Below the pieces are notes generated by a model. The model was not told the DNA's origin. It worked only from the letters and a program-made list of their open reading frames with translations, and did no database searches. A program made the position numbers and the translations under genes. A stretch of DNA of 64,000 nt from Toxonevra muliebris (Eukaryota > Arthropoda > Insecta > Diptera > Pallopteridae), in assembly GCA_963691655.1 (NCBI GenBank), contig OY829326.1:56661776-56725775 (forward strand), given 5' to 3'. This document shows, one piece after another, positions 23,199 through 34,322 of the stretch. Within the stretch, counting starts at the first letter, position 1. Each line of letters opens with the position of its first letter.

Positions 23199-24773
23199 CA
23201 GAGCTGTAAAAGAATGCAATCAATTTAATGTGGAATATCTAAATTGATATTCACTAGCCGTAGATCAATTACCCTAATGCAATGTGGAATTTGTTAAAGT
23301 AAAAACAAGAAATATAATTCTGCTATTAAGAAGAAAAAAAAACAAGTGTCGCTTTATTAGCAGTACAGTTCGATCGGTAACAAAAGAAGTAAAAAAAAGT
23401 ATATAATGTAGAAGTAAAAAGAAACAGTATTATTGAATGTGTGTAAGTGTACTAAAGTGTACTAAATTTAGAATAACTGAATCTTAAATCAATTCGTGTG
23501 AACGCTATTTTTGATCAACATTGTCCTACATTTAATTGCAATACCTTGAAGTAACAGTTAATGAGCGACAATTCATGATTGCAGTTACAGAATAACATAT
23601 TTGACTCCCGAATAAAAAATGCAGTTGGAAGTCTTTTTTGGAGTCGCCGATTGGTTATTCATTTAGAAAAGTATTTTTTAGAGTCAAGGGAATGCAATCT
23701 TTTTTTGAAATCATGAGACTCCAAATCTTATGACTCCAAAATCATGACCGCTTTGAAGTCATTTAGAGTCACTTGGAGTTACTTGAAGTCACCTGGAGTC
23801 AATTAAATAACCTTGAACTCAAATGCAGTCACTTGGAGTCAATTGCAATTTGCAGTCAATTGAAGCCTTTTGGAGTCAATTGGGATCTTGAAGTCAATTG
23901 TAGTCAGATGAAGTCATTTGGAGTCAATAGGGAATTTGAAGTCAAATGGAGTCATTTGGAGTCAATTGGAGTCAATTGGAGTCTATTGGAGTTGATTGGA
24001 GTCAATTGGGTATTTGAAGTCATTTGGAGTCACTTGGAGTCAATTGGAATCAAATAGAATGTGAAATTTTAATATCGATGGCCATACGTTGACCCCTCTA
24101 ATGTAGTTTTCACCACTTTTGGAAGGGACTACAAAAAAGCAATAAATGTACATAATGAATAGACAGACAAAATAGAAGAGAAAAATATTTCTGGAATTAT
24201 TTTTTTTTTATTTTAAACTTATTTTTATATATTGTTCATAAACATTTATTGCGTTATTGTCATACATATATTAAAATTGACTTCACGTTCCATTTGATTC
24301 CAAGTGACTCGAATTGACTTCAAATCCCCAATTGACTCCAAATGACTCCAAGTAACTTCAATTGACTTCAAATTCCCAATTGACTCCAAATGACTACAAC
24401 TGACTTCAATTGACTCCAAAAATCCCAAATGACTCCAAAAGACTTCAAGTAACTTCAATTGACTGCAAATTGCAATTGACTCCAAATGACTGCGTTTAAA
24501 ATCAATGTTATTTAAGTGACTCCAAGTGATTTCAAAGCAGTCATGATTTTGGAGTTATAAGATTTTAAGACTCATGATTTCAAAAAAAAAGATTGTATTC
24601 CCTTGACTCTAAAACAGACTTTTCTAAATGAATAACCAATTGGCGACTCCAAAAAAGACTTCCAACTGAATTTTTTATTCTGCAGTCAAATATGTCATTC
24701 AATAACTGCAATCAAAAATTATTATTCATTTGTGAATTATATCCTCAATTGATTGCATTCTTTTACAGCTCTG
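23199..24773. mobile_element. hAT-like foldback element with minisatellite arms
   Basis: A 1,575-bp palindromic element. It begins CAGAGCTGTAAAAGAATG and ends with the reverse complement, and is flanked by a perfect 8-bp direct repeat ATTTCATC (23191-23198 and 24774-24781), the hAT-type signature. Its arms (about 23560-24075 and 24772-24270) are colinear inverted copies. Much of each arm is a tandem array of ~10-bp units of the form GAGTCAATTG (variants GAGTCATTTG, GAGTCACTTG, AAGTCAATTG). The ~200-bp centre is AT-rich and non-coding. Open frames across the arms (repeating V-N-W-type words) are artefacts of the repeat. This resembles Drosophila Foldback elements in design, though Foldback arms have a different sequence. 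Confidence 0.88.
23230..23529. mobile_element. Possible 300-bp insertion in the foldback's left arm
   Basis: The right arm and the related copy at 38.4 kb run straight through this position, whereas the left arm is interrupted between two copies of ATTTAAT (23223-23229 and 23530-23536). The inserted 300 bases carry GTGGAATAT/ATGTGGAATTTG words and no ORF or clear TIR. The 7-bp duplication may be a target-site repeat or chance in AT-rich DNA. Confidence 0.5.
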
Positions 24774-24781
24774 ATTTCATC

Positions 24782-25237
24782 ACTAATACAAATATGCTCT
24801 CATGCTGTTTTACGTGAAAGAGCATTGAAAGAGAACTGTTTTCACTTTCTAATTCTCTCATTACTCTTGTCGCTTGTTGTCGTTTATTGCATTCGTTCTT
24901 CTGCATATTTTGAAAGTTCTTAACCCATTCTGTGTTAGAAATTTAATGGCAACAATTATAACGCTGAGGACAGACAGTGAAATATTATATTATCTATATT
25001 ATCTATCTTTTAGTGAAACTGAAAACAATCAAATAAATTATTATTACGTAGCATTGATATGAAAATCAATTATGTTGATTTGTTTTTAATAGCAACCTAC
25101 ATCTTTTAACAAAACTCATTAGTTTTATAAAAATATTATGTCTGTTAGTTAGAAACTATTTAAAAATATTGTTTTATGTAGAAAAAGTTAGTGGCAGAAA
25201 AACAAACCTATACTTAATATAAAAACTTCCAAATAAT
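24782..25237. other. Upstream region of the DUF1091 gene
   Basis: AT-rich, with no element recognised. It probably contains the promoter of the gene that starts at 25238. Confidence 0.5.
25126..25134 (+). promoter_or_regulatory. Candidate TATA box of the DUF1091 gene
   Basis: TATAAAAAT lies 104-112 bp before the ATG and would give a 5' UTR of about 80 bases. TATA-like words are common by chance in such AT-rich DNA; a second one (AATATAAAAAC, ~20 bp before the ATG) is too close to serve this start. Confidence 0.25.
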
Positions 25238-25960
25238 ATGAATCATAAATTTCATATTTTGTTGATAATGATTTCTGTAGTCAGCTTTAATACTAATGTA
25301 ATGTCTGCAGTAAGTAGAAAAATAATAATTTTATAGCAAAATTTTTTAAAATCTCAAATACTTGCAGCGCAATTTCATATTCCAATTTACAAGAGCCGAT
25401 TGCAAGAACTACGATCAAACACTGGTGAATAATTTTAATTGTACTATTGAAAATATAGGCGATGTAAATAAAACTAGTACAGTTAATGTGCAATATACTT
25501 ATCTGCGTCATGCCCCCAATTTACGTTCAAGAGTTTTAGTACTAATTTTACGACCTCCACCACAGCAGCCATTCAAATTTGTTGATGCCGATATAAGTGT
25601 TTGTGAGTTTTTTGACGGTGGCTATGGAATGATAAAAATCTATAAAATTGTTCACAAATCTTTGGAGAAATTTGCTAACGAAATGCCCAAGTGTCCGTTT
25701 AAAAAAGTGAGCTGGAATGATTCCAACATTGAATTATAATGGATTTGCTTTTCCTTTTTTTTTTTTAGAATTTCACTTTCATCTTTAGAAACTTTTATTT
25801 TAACCCTGATGATTTCCCTTCATATATACCGGGAAGTTCATTTAAAGTCGAAATGAATTTTCATGAAAATGGTAAGAAAATAATAGAGCACAAATTTTGG
25901 TTCGACATAATCAACAAACAAAATAACAAAGCAAAACGTTTGCCGAAAAAAAATACATAA
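25238..25960 (+). CDS. Secreted DUF1091-family protein, three exons, apparently intact
   Basis: Three exons joined by phase-0 GT-AG introns: 25238-25309, 25368-25706 and 25769-25960, with introns of 58 and 62 bp (GTAAGT...TTGCAG and GTGAGC...TTTTAG). The product is 200 aa. Exon 1 encodes a signal peptide (MNHKFHILLIMISVVSFNTN, hydrophobic from residue 6). The mature part has cysteines at about 36, 49, 103 and 133, two possible N-glycosylation sites (NCT, NKT), a DADISVCEFF block and MPKCPFKK at the exon 2-3 junction. It ends with PDDFPSYIPG...F in exon 3. This cysteine pattern, length and the CPF...FP.Y.P ending fit DUF1091, a fly-expanded family of small secreted proteins that includes CheB-like chemosensory proteins. 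Ligand and tissue cannot be read from the sequence. The start was chosen because it alone gives a leader peptide and a consensus donor. A paralogue lies convergently at 27089-29124 with the same intron positions. Confidence 0.8.
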
Positions 25961-25977
25961 TTCATAGAATTGTGTTA

Positions 25978-25983
25978 AATAAA
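25978..25983 (+). promoter_or_regulatory. Polyadenylation signal of the DUF1091 gene
   Basis: AATAAA lies 18 bp after the TAA stop. Further AATAAA words follow at about 26035-26045, so the exact cleavage site is uncertain. Confidence 0.5.
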
Positions 25984-27088
25984 ATAATTATTATTTTTTA
26001 GCCTGAAAGTAAATTATTTCTTTAAACACTCAATTAAATAAATAAAATAAAGGGGAATAATTATTTTCAACAAATATTATGTGGTTGCTTTACAATTTAT
26101 CAGAATTATAAGAGATTTATCTTCCTAGGGCCAATTTTGACCATAATTGCTTATCGTAGGTTACATAAGAGAAAATGAAAAATTAAAAAAAAACAATGGT
26201 TGTACTTTTTGAACCATAAAAACTAAATGGTGTAATGAAGTAAACAAAAATGCGTAAATGTTTATATATAACTTCAAAAAATGCGTAAAGTTTATTATCA
26301 CATCAGATGACGAGTGCAGAACGGACTCATTTTAGTTTTTTTTATGCCAGTTTGTATTTTCAGACTTGTTTAAGACTAATGAAAACCACCAATAAAAGAC
26401 AATAAATTAGGCCAGAATTCCGAACCAATAAATGAACCAAAATAAATATTTAGATTTTTAAACTGATATTAATTTATTTTTAATAGCATACTTTTAATTA
26501 TATGGTATAGCTAACGCTCGTATCTATACAGTTTTTCGCGGTAGTATACCGCTTTTGCAACTCCAAAACCGCATACCGCCTTTTTTACCAAAATTAATTT
26601 TGTATCTTGCTCATGATAAAATAGTTCAAATTTAACACAGATATGCCCATTACCCTATATGAATATCTCTTCAGAAATGTTTGATTTTAATTAAATAAGA
26701 ATATATTCTATCAAAATAAAAACTTTTTTAAGTGTCCAGGAAATAGGCCATTGGGCATATCTGGGTTAAATTGACCCCCTGGTGAATTTCTATGAATTAT
26801 TTTTAAACAAAAATAATTTGTCTTATTTGTTTAATTTTTGAACAAAGCGTTCACTCAAATTTTGTACTTGCTTCATATTTAATTTCTTTCACACTTAACA
26901 TTTTTTTTTTTTTTTTGTGTTTTTGAAACCACCAATCCTCGCTCACACACTCAATTTTACATTGTCGCAGAAGAGAAAATCATAACATGCCACGACGTTC
27001 TCAAAGAGAGTGACACAATTACTCTATTTTTTCATAAATATGCATCCATACTTGCCCTTTTTTTTAATTATGTGCAAAAGTTACAAGT
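25984..27088. other. AT-rich spacer between convergent DUF1091 paralogues
   Basis: Contains a small hairpin element (26629-26772), a GCGGTAGTATACCGC palindrome near 26540, T runs and no further exon-like sequence. Confidence 0.55.
26629..26772. repeat. Small hairpin (MITE-like) of 144 bp
   Basis: AATTTAACACAGATATGCCC at the left is mirrored by the reverse complement AATTTAACCCAGATATGCCC at the right, a 20-bp arm with one mismatch, followed by CATT/CAAT before an AT-rich centre. No clear target duplication was seen. Confidence 0.65.
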
Positions 27089-29124
27089 TTATATTTTAAA
27101 ATATTCATCTTTTTTAATCAAAGCTGAATTTATCGTCGCTACGCCCAATAAATTCCCATATTTCGTTAACAATTTTATGGTTGTAGTAAAATTAAGCGCT
27201 GGGGTATAGATAGGAAAATTATCAGGATAGAAAGAAACCCGATCTATAACACTGTTCTACAAGCGAAAACTTTTGAAAACGAGCATAGACGAGACAAATA
27301 CACTTAGGGTAATGGGGGGTTGCTGAGTCCGAATCCGTGGTCCATTTTGCTCTGTTACGTCACAATTTTTTTTATTGACATCAACATTTTTAAAATTGAA
27401 AAATAAAAATGCAGTTCACATTTTTTTTCATCAAAACATCAATTTTTTGAAAAAAAAACTTTCGAACTTTTTATTTTTTAACTTTACAAATTTTTTTTAA
27501 AATTTTTTTCTTAATTAATTTATTTTTTTTCTTAATTTTTTTCATCATCGTTATCATCGTTCACTTTTATCCCGTTGTTATCTTGACCCAGTAATGCCTA
27601 GCTGTGCCATATGGCATTAAGATGTTTAGTATGTAATTAGAGAAAGAAAGCAACAACAACAGCATAAGTTGTACCGATTTTAGAATGTTTAAAAGCCACT
27701 GTGTTTACGTCTCCATAACCATGCCTTCGTCTTCGCTGAAAAATGCCGTTGCAACGTTCAAAGGCAGAGCAGTATAAAAATTTGACTTCAATTTAATGTG
27801 TTCCTGAACATTTAAATCCTAAAAATTAATTTAGAATTTGTTGTTAAATTTCGAAGCAAGCTTGGAGTAGGCTGTCACCGGTTTTATTTCTGTACAAACT
27901 ATTTGTTCTACTATTAGTGTTTTGAGAATCGCGATGTGTGCAAAAATGGAATCCAGCGTGTATGAACCTAAAATAAAATATCTTCGGACAAATTATGAAT
28001 AAAATCTAAAATTCAAAAATAAATCTTTCTCTTGTCAAAAATTATGTTCTTTTTTATTTTATATTATATATTTATCTGTAATGTATTAAAAAATGAATAC
28101 GTGAACTTTTCAAAAAGGAAACAACAATATATAAATTTATTTGTAGGTATACACAAAGAAATTTTAAGGCTTTAATTGTTGGTCAAGAGCACAAAGTGGA
28201 TAGATCAAGAAAGTAACTTGAGAAAAAATGGTTTTTGAACCTGGCTCAGGAACGGCTCAGCGACAAGGTGCCATATGGCACCGCTAGGCATTACTGGGTT
28301 AAGCTAACAACGAGATAAAAGTGAACGAGGATGAAAAAAATTACGAAAAAATAAATCAATTAAAAATTTTTTTTTTTTGAATTTTTAAAATTAAAAAATA
28401 AAAAAAATCGAAAATTTTTTTTTTGCAAAAATGGATGATTTGATGAAAAAAAATATGAACTGCATTTTTAATTTTTTTTTTTTTTTCAATTTTAAAAATT
28501 TTGATGTCAATAAATTGTGATGTAGCAGAGCAAAACGAACCACGCGTTTGGATTCAGCGACGCCCCATTACCCTAAGAAAACTTGTCCCGTCTCTGCTCA
28601 TTTTTGGCTGTTGAACAGTGTAATATATGGTATGTTTGATTCTGGTGTGGAAAAAATGTGAAAACAAAAATTATTTATTTTTCAAAATCAAATTTATTCA
28701 AGTAATTGCATAAAACTCACCACTTTCAATGGATTTTTTGCTCGATAATAAAATAATTTACAACCATCAGCTTTAATTTTTAACAGTTTCAAGTTTTGCT
28801 TATTTGGGTTTAGTAAACTTATTTTAAATTCAACTATCATATAATTAATATTCTTTACAAACTGCAATTCAGCTTTTATAAAATTGTTACGATTTTTGGG
28901 CAAATCAATGATATTGCACTTAAAGTGCTCAATCCATTTTGAGTCTATAATTTTGCAACTAGAGTAAGTCTAGGCCAGATCAAAGTTACGCTGCGAAATA
29001 AATATTAAATGAATTAATTTAGTTTGTGCCTATTCATTTAAACTTATTTATTTACCAATGCATTTGTTTTTAATGCAAATAGCATAAATTTCATTATAAA
29101 ATTTATTAAAAATGTTTTTCTCAT
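27089..29124 (-). pseudogene. DUF1091-family paralogue, disrupted by a transposon in exon 3
   Basis: Read on -: exon 1 at 29124-29056 (MRKTFLINFIMKFMLFALKT leader), intron of 65 bp, exon 2 at 28990-28721, intron of ~79 bp (GTGAGT...CACCAG), exon 3 beginning at 28641. Exon 2 starts with RNF, as in the intact gene. Cysteines fall at exon-2 residues 12, 25 and 77 (12, 25 and 79 in the paralogue), then NPL. Exon 3 begins N-Q-T-Y-H-I and is cut at 28622 by a 1,371-bp element. Beyond it, at 27229-27089, the frame YPDNFPIYTPALNF ... FKI-stop continues exon 3, matching PDDFPSYIPG of the paralogue. Damage: TAG at exon-2 codon 7, loss of the ~34-residue exon-2 tail with its CPF motif, a frame offset in exon 3, and the insertion. 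It was once a real secreted-protein gene and cannot be functional now. Confidence 0.85.
27250..28620. mobile_element. PIF/Harbinger-like palindromic element in a DUF1091 exon
   Basis: 1,371 bp with long inverted arms of ~365 bp (27250-27616 and 28265-28620). They begin CACTGTTC and contain AGGGTAATGGGG, GGTTGCTGAGTCCGAATCCG and near the inner end GTGCCATATGGCA. TAA is duplicated on both sides (27247-27249 and 28621-28623); a 3-bp TWA duplication points to PIF/Harbinger, though three bases are weak evidence alone. The ~650-bp centre has no transposase frame. Flanking exon-3 sequence of the DUF1091 pseudogene fixes both ends exactly. Confidence 0.82.
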
Positions 29125-32100
29125 TTTTATATTTTTACTGGTGCTTGTTTTTAAATGAGACTTCTATCTGAAATACAGATGATTTTACACTGGGCACATT
29201 TGCACTCAGTTGGGCAACTTTATAATTGAAATTTATACTGTTTTTTGATTAAATAAAATTTTTGTTTAAAATAAATATTTTACTAATGACTTTCTATAAA
29301 ATTATCATGATTTTATATAAAATTATAATTATCTAAAATCAATTAAATTAAGCTTGCAAAACAAAAGATTAGTTTGGTCATTAAAAGTAAATAGAAAAAT
29401 TTATTTTATTTTTCAGTGAAATTTTTTAAAGATTTTTTAAAAAATAACAGTACATAGTTAAATATTTTCGTGAGTTATGAACCACACATTAGAGTTAGGC
29501 TAACCACACTTTACTATAGCACAGCGTAAGCCAACAAAGCGGAGAATTTTATAACACCAAACGCGGCTTATTAGAAACAGCAGAGACCGAACGCAAACAC
29601 AGAACTCAATATATAATTTTCAACACAGAGTTGAGGCGGAAAAAAGTTATCTTCCTGAAAGAAAGAGAGATGATTAGGGGCGAAACCTTGCAGAAGTGGC
29701 AACACAGGTGTGAAAAGTAGACCGTCACTTAGCGCTTTCATGACCATTGATCACCGGTGACTCAAAATTAATCTTTTCAGTTCAGTTTTTTCAAAAAATA
29801 ATGCACCGATTTCTATCAAATTATATTCGGCTTTAGTTATTATCAAAAACGTCTTGAAGTTGTCACTTAATTGACGACACCAGATCGACCGCAACTAAGA
29901 AAAACTAGTTTTTTTACCTACTTATTTTCAATCGCTCTCAATTTTGACAATATTTGTCCATATACCCCAGATTTTTAATATATTGTGGAACAACCGTTTA
30001 ATCAAGTTTTTCTTTTTTTTAATTTGTGTTTAGTCTCTTTGGAAATTACGTATGTCTATATGACACCTGTGACACTACAGTCCTCTATAGAAACTTTTTA
30101 AAAACATGCAATGAAATGGAGATCAGCGAAGTCGAATTTGGATTCGCTTTATCGCTTCTAGTTTTTATAAGTCCAAGAAAGGGTTAAATGAAGAACTAAT
30201 AGTAAAAGACTTTATCTTAAAGAAATACCTAACAAAAATGTATTAAAAAAGTTCGTAAAAAATTCCAAAGGGTCGCCGGTGAGCCATGAAAGTTCAGGTC
30301 TATAGGGACGCAAAGCTTCAGTTTTAATGAAAAACTGTAACAAGATATGGGGGCCAGAGAAGATGAATCCGGGTTAGGTTTTGGGGTACCTCCTCTGATT
30401 TCCTCATGGCCCCGAAAGGGTTAAAGTGACGTTGGACCAGTATAATGTACACTTAAAATGGAGATGAGTTACCTATGAAAAGGACACTGTTGCAAGTTAC
30501 TTCTAAAAAATAGAACTTAATCGTCACTAAGGCAACTGGACAAGAAAGGAAATTGTAAATCATCTTCCATGTGAAAATCCAGGTCTGATTCACATACGGA
30601 AGAAACATCGACGCAAATATGTCTTCAGTGATCCAGAAAACCAAGCTGATATTCAAATAAAACTAAGTGTCTTCAGTGTCTGCTTCATAAAAAGTACTCA
30701 ACAATTCAAATGAGAGATACAGGTTTAGAACCTGGTATCACAATGGGCCTTGTAGACCTAAATATGCTGGGCACCTATCAGTATTCGGCATAACGGCGGA
30801 CTAGAAGCCTTGTTAGATTGCTTTACTGCTTATTGGAGGCATTAAAATCAACTCTGTCGTTCAGCTTAAGGCTTAGTATTGAATCCTTATGAAATCACTT
30901 TCCATTCTTTCTTTTGATTCCAAGGTACAAAGCAAGATGGAATGAAAATATTTATGATTGACTTCTTGTTATATCATGTTGGCTCGGAAAATTTCATTAT
31001 CCTGTTCGATTAAACATTTAATAAAATAAATTGTTTATTAATTACAAAAAAAATTAATTAAAAATGTAATTATTCTACAAAATTGCTTAGTTATCTCTTC
31101 AAAATCACTACATAATATTTATCCTTATAAGTTCATGCAGACACTTTCACAAATTTTTTTGCATATTATTTTTTTTCTTTAAAAATTGCACAGCTGCTTC
31201 ATGTATACATATTTATATCCAAAAAATATTCTCTGTGTACATGCATAGTATATACCAAAATACAGTGTATAAGGATTTGCGTCATTCAACACATGTTCAC
31301 ACACACACACACACACACACATGCTAACTTACTTCCGTTCCTTCAGTATTATACAACACACTCAAGTGAATTTAATATGCAAGCGCATAAATATAAATTC
31401 ATATTCAATTTGTGCATCAAATTGCGTTAGACTCATGTTAACAACATATTATGCCGAAACACATATACAAAAATATGAATGCCAACATATAAACATCAGT
31501 GTTTGTGTATGCACTAGCGCAACAAAAGGGGACGGAAAGGATTTAGGATAAAATCAATTATTCTTATTTAAATAGTTAATGGCAATATGATCATTGCTTT
31601 TAAATTAAAACTGTATTAAATTACTATATATGTAGGAATGCTAGAATATAAAGCCTCTTGCCCCTCCTCCCCCTCTCTGCCACAGCTACTGAATTTTGTA
31701 ATGTTTGTGTACGAGTATGTATGCCTATATATAAAGATATTTATTTAAGTGTACGTGGTCTTGTAATGAGACTTTTGTCTCATCATTTTGATGCTAATAT
31801 AAGCAAAGGAAAATATGTAAGTATGCAATCGCACACATATGCACACAGCTATACGCCCATGGATGCCATGCTTCTACTGCCCGTTCTTGCGTCTCTTTAT
31901 TCATACTTTATACATGTATGTATGTGTGTTTATATGTATGTAAGTATATTTATTTAGTAACTACATACTATGTGTGATTTATGCATTTCCATGTGTTGGG
32001 AATTTTATTCAACCTAAATTACAGTTTGAAATTAGTTAATGTCTAGTTGGTTACCTATAATTTATGTTATAACTACCTTGTATGAGTATAGATATAACTA

Positions 32101-33050
32101 AAATATACATGCCAACATCATAATGTCTGTCTGTATGTACTTTGATAACCACATAAAGCGCTTTATTAGTTTTTGTCTTTTTCGAGAGGTGTTTCTGGGG
32201 GAGTGTCAAATTTTGTCATAAATTTGATGTAATTGATTTTAATTGACTTATCCCATAATATATGTAAGTATGTATGTAGAGAAGTGTTTATCTTTATTTA
32301 TATTGTATCATTATATACATACCTACATATTTCTTACTACATAAGCAATGAAAATGTTACTCATACGCACTGTGAGTAAATTATTAGTACATTATAAAAA
32401 GCCAATAAATTCTTATATAGCACAAAGTGATATCATTACTTTCAGTGGAAATAAGCAAGCTAACAACTTTAAGGAATCTGAAAATTCTATACAAGAAAAA
32501 TAAAAAAAAAAATTACAATTTTAATTTCGAAAATTCAAAAAGGCCAAGTCTGATGATTGGCTGTAGTATCATCAAAATACAGGTAAATGAAATTGATGTT
32601 TCCGATGCTGATAATATTTATAGCAAAGAAATCCAAAAGAACTATAAATCATCAAAAAACAAAACTCTCTACCTTACCGATATTGATATTAAGCATTTTT
32701 AACGCTGAAAAAAATATCAGTATTCTTTAAGTTGCCTTGAGTGCTCAAACGATGACCAAAAAAAACATTCAGATAAAAGTCTATTGTCTAATTTTTCTCC
32801 GAGGTCAATTAAATGACGATAAAATATTCAATTCAATATTCATGTAAAATAAATTTTAATGTAAGGAATTACAATGGGCGACTATGTACATAAGTTTACC
32901 TGATCTATGCTTGTATCTTCTTTACTTTCATACACTCAACAAAAGATATGTACAGTAGAAAGAAAAACTGTAACGAATTAATACAATACATTTTTTTTCT
33001 GCAGTCAGTCGCACAAAGCTTGTATCTATAATTTGATAACAGAAACCTAA
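29125..33050. other. AT-rich DNA, no gene seen
   Basis: Includes a likely SINE-B tail at about 30730-30775 (GGTATCACAATGGGCCTTGT, compare 11850), two stretches containing AAGGGTTAAA (30180, 30416), a (CA)11 run at 31299-31320 and several TATG runs (31915-31950, 32262-32280). The 91-codon frame at 32427-32702 is lysine/asparagine-rich and shows no domain. Confidence 0.5.
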
Positions 33051-33053
33051 GAA

Positions 33054-34322
33054 AAAACAATGAATGTGTGCAAGGCACGCAAGATATTTGATGTGTAAAC
33101 AGTTAAGCCAACTGAATGCCATATACATAGGCTCACATATGTATAGCCATTTATAGGGATTTGATGGATAATCTATATGCTAGGTAAACAATTCAAATTA
33201 AAACAATTCTTTTATAAACTTAAAAATTAATTGGATATCATTATCTTTTATATATAATAGCCCGATTCACTATAAATTGCAAATGCATTATTGCAAATGA
33301 AAATTTTTATTCCATATCGCAAAAATAGTTTGCAATTGCACCAAATCGTAATGGCATTATTTTTCTTTTACTCAATACATCGGGCACGATATGTTCAAAT
33401 ATACGCAGCTGTAATTGCATCTTTTTTTCTGCGCTTTAAGTTTTTCTTCCTGTCGATTTGAAATTTTATTAGATGTAAAAAGTTTACATAACGTCGCCTG
33501 AAAATTGATTTGGCATATAGGTATATGAATTTTTACACACATACGCCAAATCAATTCTCAGGCGACGATAAGTGTTTCCCGCATTTAACTTTAGAAAGGC
33601 AACAGGGGTGACCAGTCTTTTTAAAAGCACCGCAAAGAGATTTGCCTTAACTGCATTTAATAAAAATAAGAAACAATGTATTCTTATTGAAGTAAATAAG
33701 TGATTTTATAATAAATAAGTTTGATTTTTTTCTGTTTAACATTTTTGCTATTTACATAGATAAAAAAAGTGTTGCCTTTCTAAGGTTAATGTACAAAGCA
33801 AAATTTTTATATTGCCGTGGTTTGCTATCATTATCACTACATTTTGTTTATACATTTATTGAAACCTAGATTCTTTATTACTTATCATTTTGTATTGATT
33901 TTATATTTTAAAAAATATTTAATTTTAATTCAATCTAACTGAATGCAAAACCTATCAAACGCCTGTGTTTGCTACGGCGACTTTCCTGCTTATATGGTAT
34001 AGTCGATCTCCACACGTTTAACACCAACAAATAAATACTGCCACGAATAAATGTACACACACATTTTGTTTTCGTATGTACATATATGTGTGAGTAAATT
34101 GATCGAAATATAAACAAACAAACTCCGCTCGTATTTTAATTTCTCCCTCTCTTCTTCTCTTTGTTGTTTAGAGTAGCACAGTCATGCCGCGCAGTAGTGT
34201 AAGCGAGAGAGGAACTGGACGTTACAGTTATCTTACATCTTACGATACAGTTATTCTTACATTTTACACATTTGAAATTTTGCCCATACCGTGAGCTAAA
34301 ATGTTTACACATCAAAATTTCC
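33054..34322 (-). repeat. ~1.1 kb dispersed repeat, copy 2 of an inverted pair
   Basis: Reverse complement of the 749-1885 repeat, aligned end to end by eye from CACACATTCATTG (33060) to TGTGTAAACATTTTAGCTCA (reverse of 34289-34308). Copy 2 has about 100 extra bases at 33670-33780, including a duplicated AAAGGCAAC word, and about 60 extra at 34210-34270 with repeated TTACAGTTA/TCTTAC words. Outside these limits the flanks do not match those of copy 1. Confidence 0.8.
33492..33567. repeat. Hairpin inside dispersed repeat copy 2
   Basis: CGTCGCCTGAAAATTGATTT pairs with the reverse of AAATCAATTCTCAGGCGACG. The stem is better paired here than in copy 1 (1351-1425), so this copy is closer to the ancestral hairpin. 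Confidence 0.7.

Noticed and set aside
23773..24485. Two frames rich in repeated L-E-S / V-N-W words on opposite strands
   Set aside because: They come from the 10-bp GAGTCAATTG arrays in the two inverted arms of one element.
31299..31340. (CA)n run as a functional Z-DNA or recombination site
   Set aside because: Simple (CA)11 with no supporting context; one of many microsatellites in the window.
32427..32702. 91-codon lysine/asparagine-rich frame
   Set aside because: Typical of translated AT-rich DNA; I could not see cysteines, a leader or splice partners that would make it a DUF1091-like exon.
749..34322. The inverted 1.1-kb pair as terminal repeats of a Polinton/Maverick element
   Set aside because: No polymerase, integrase, ATPase or capsid-like frames lie between the copies; the interval holds the DUF1091 locus and unrelated elements.
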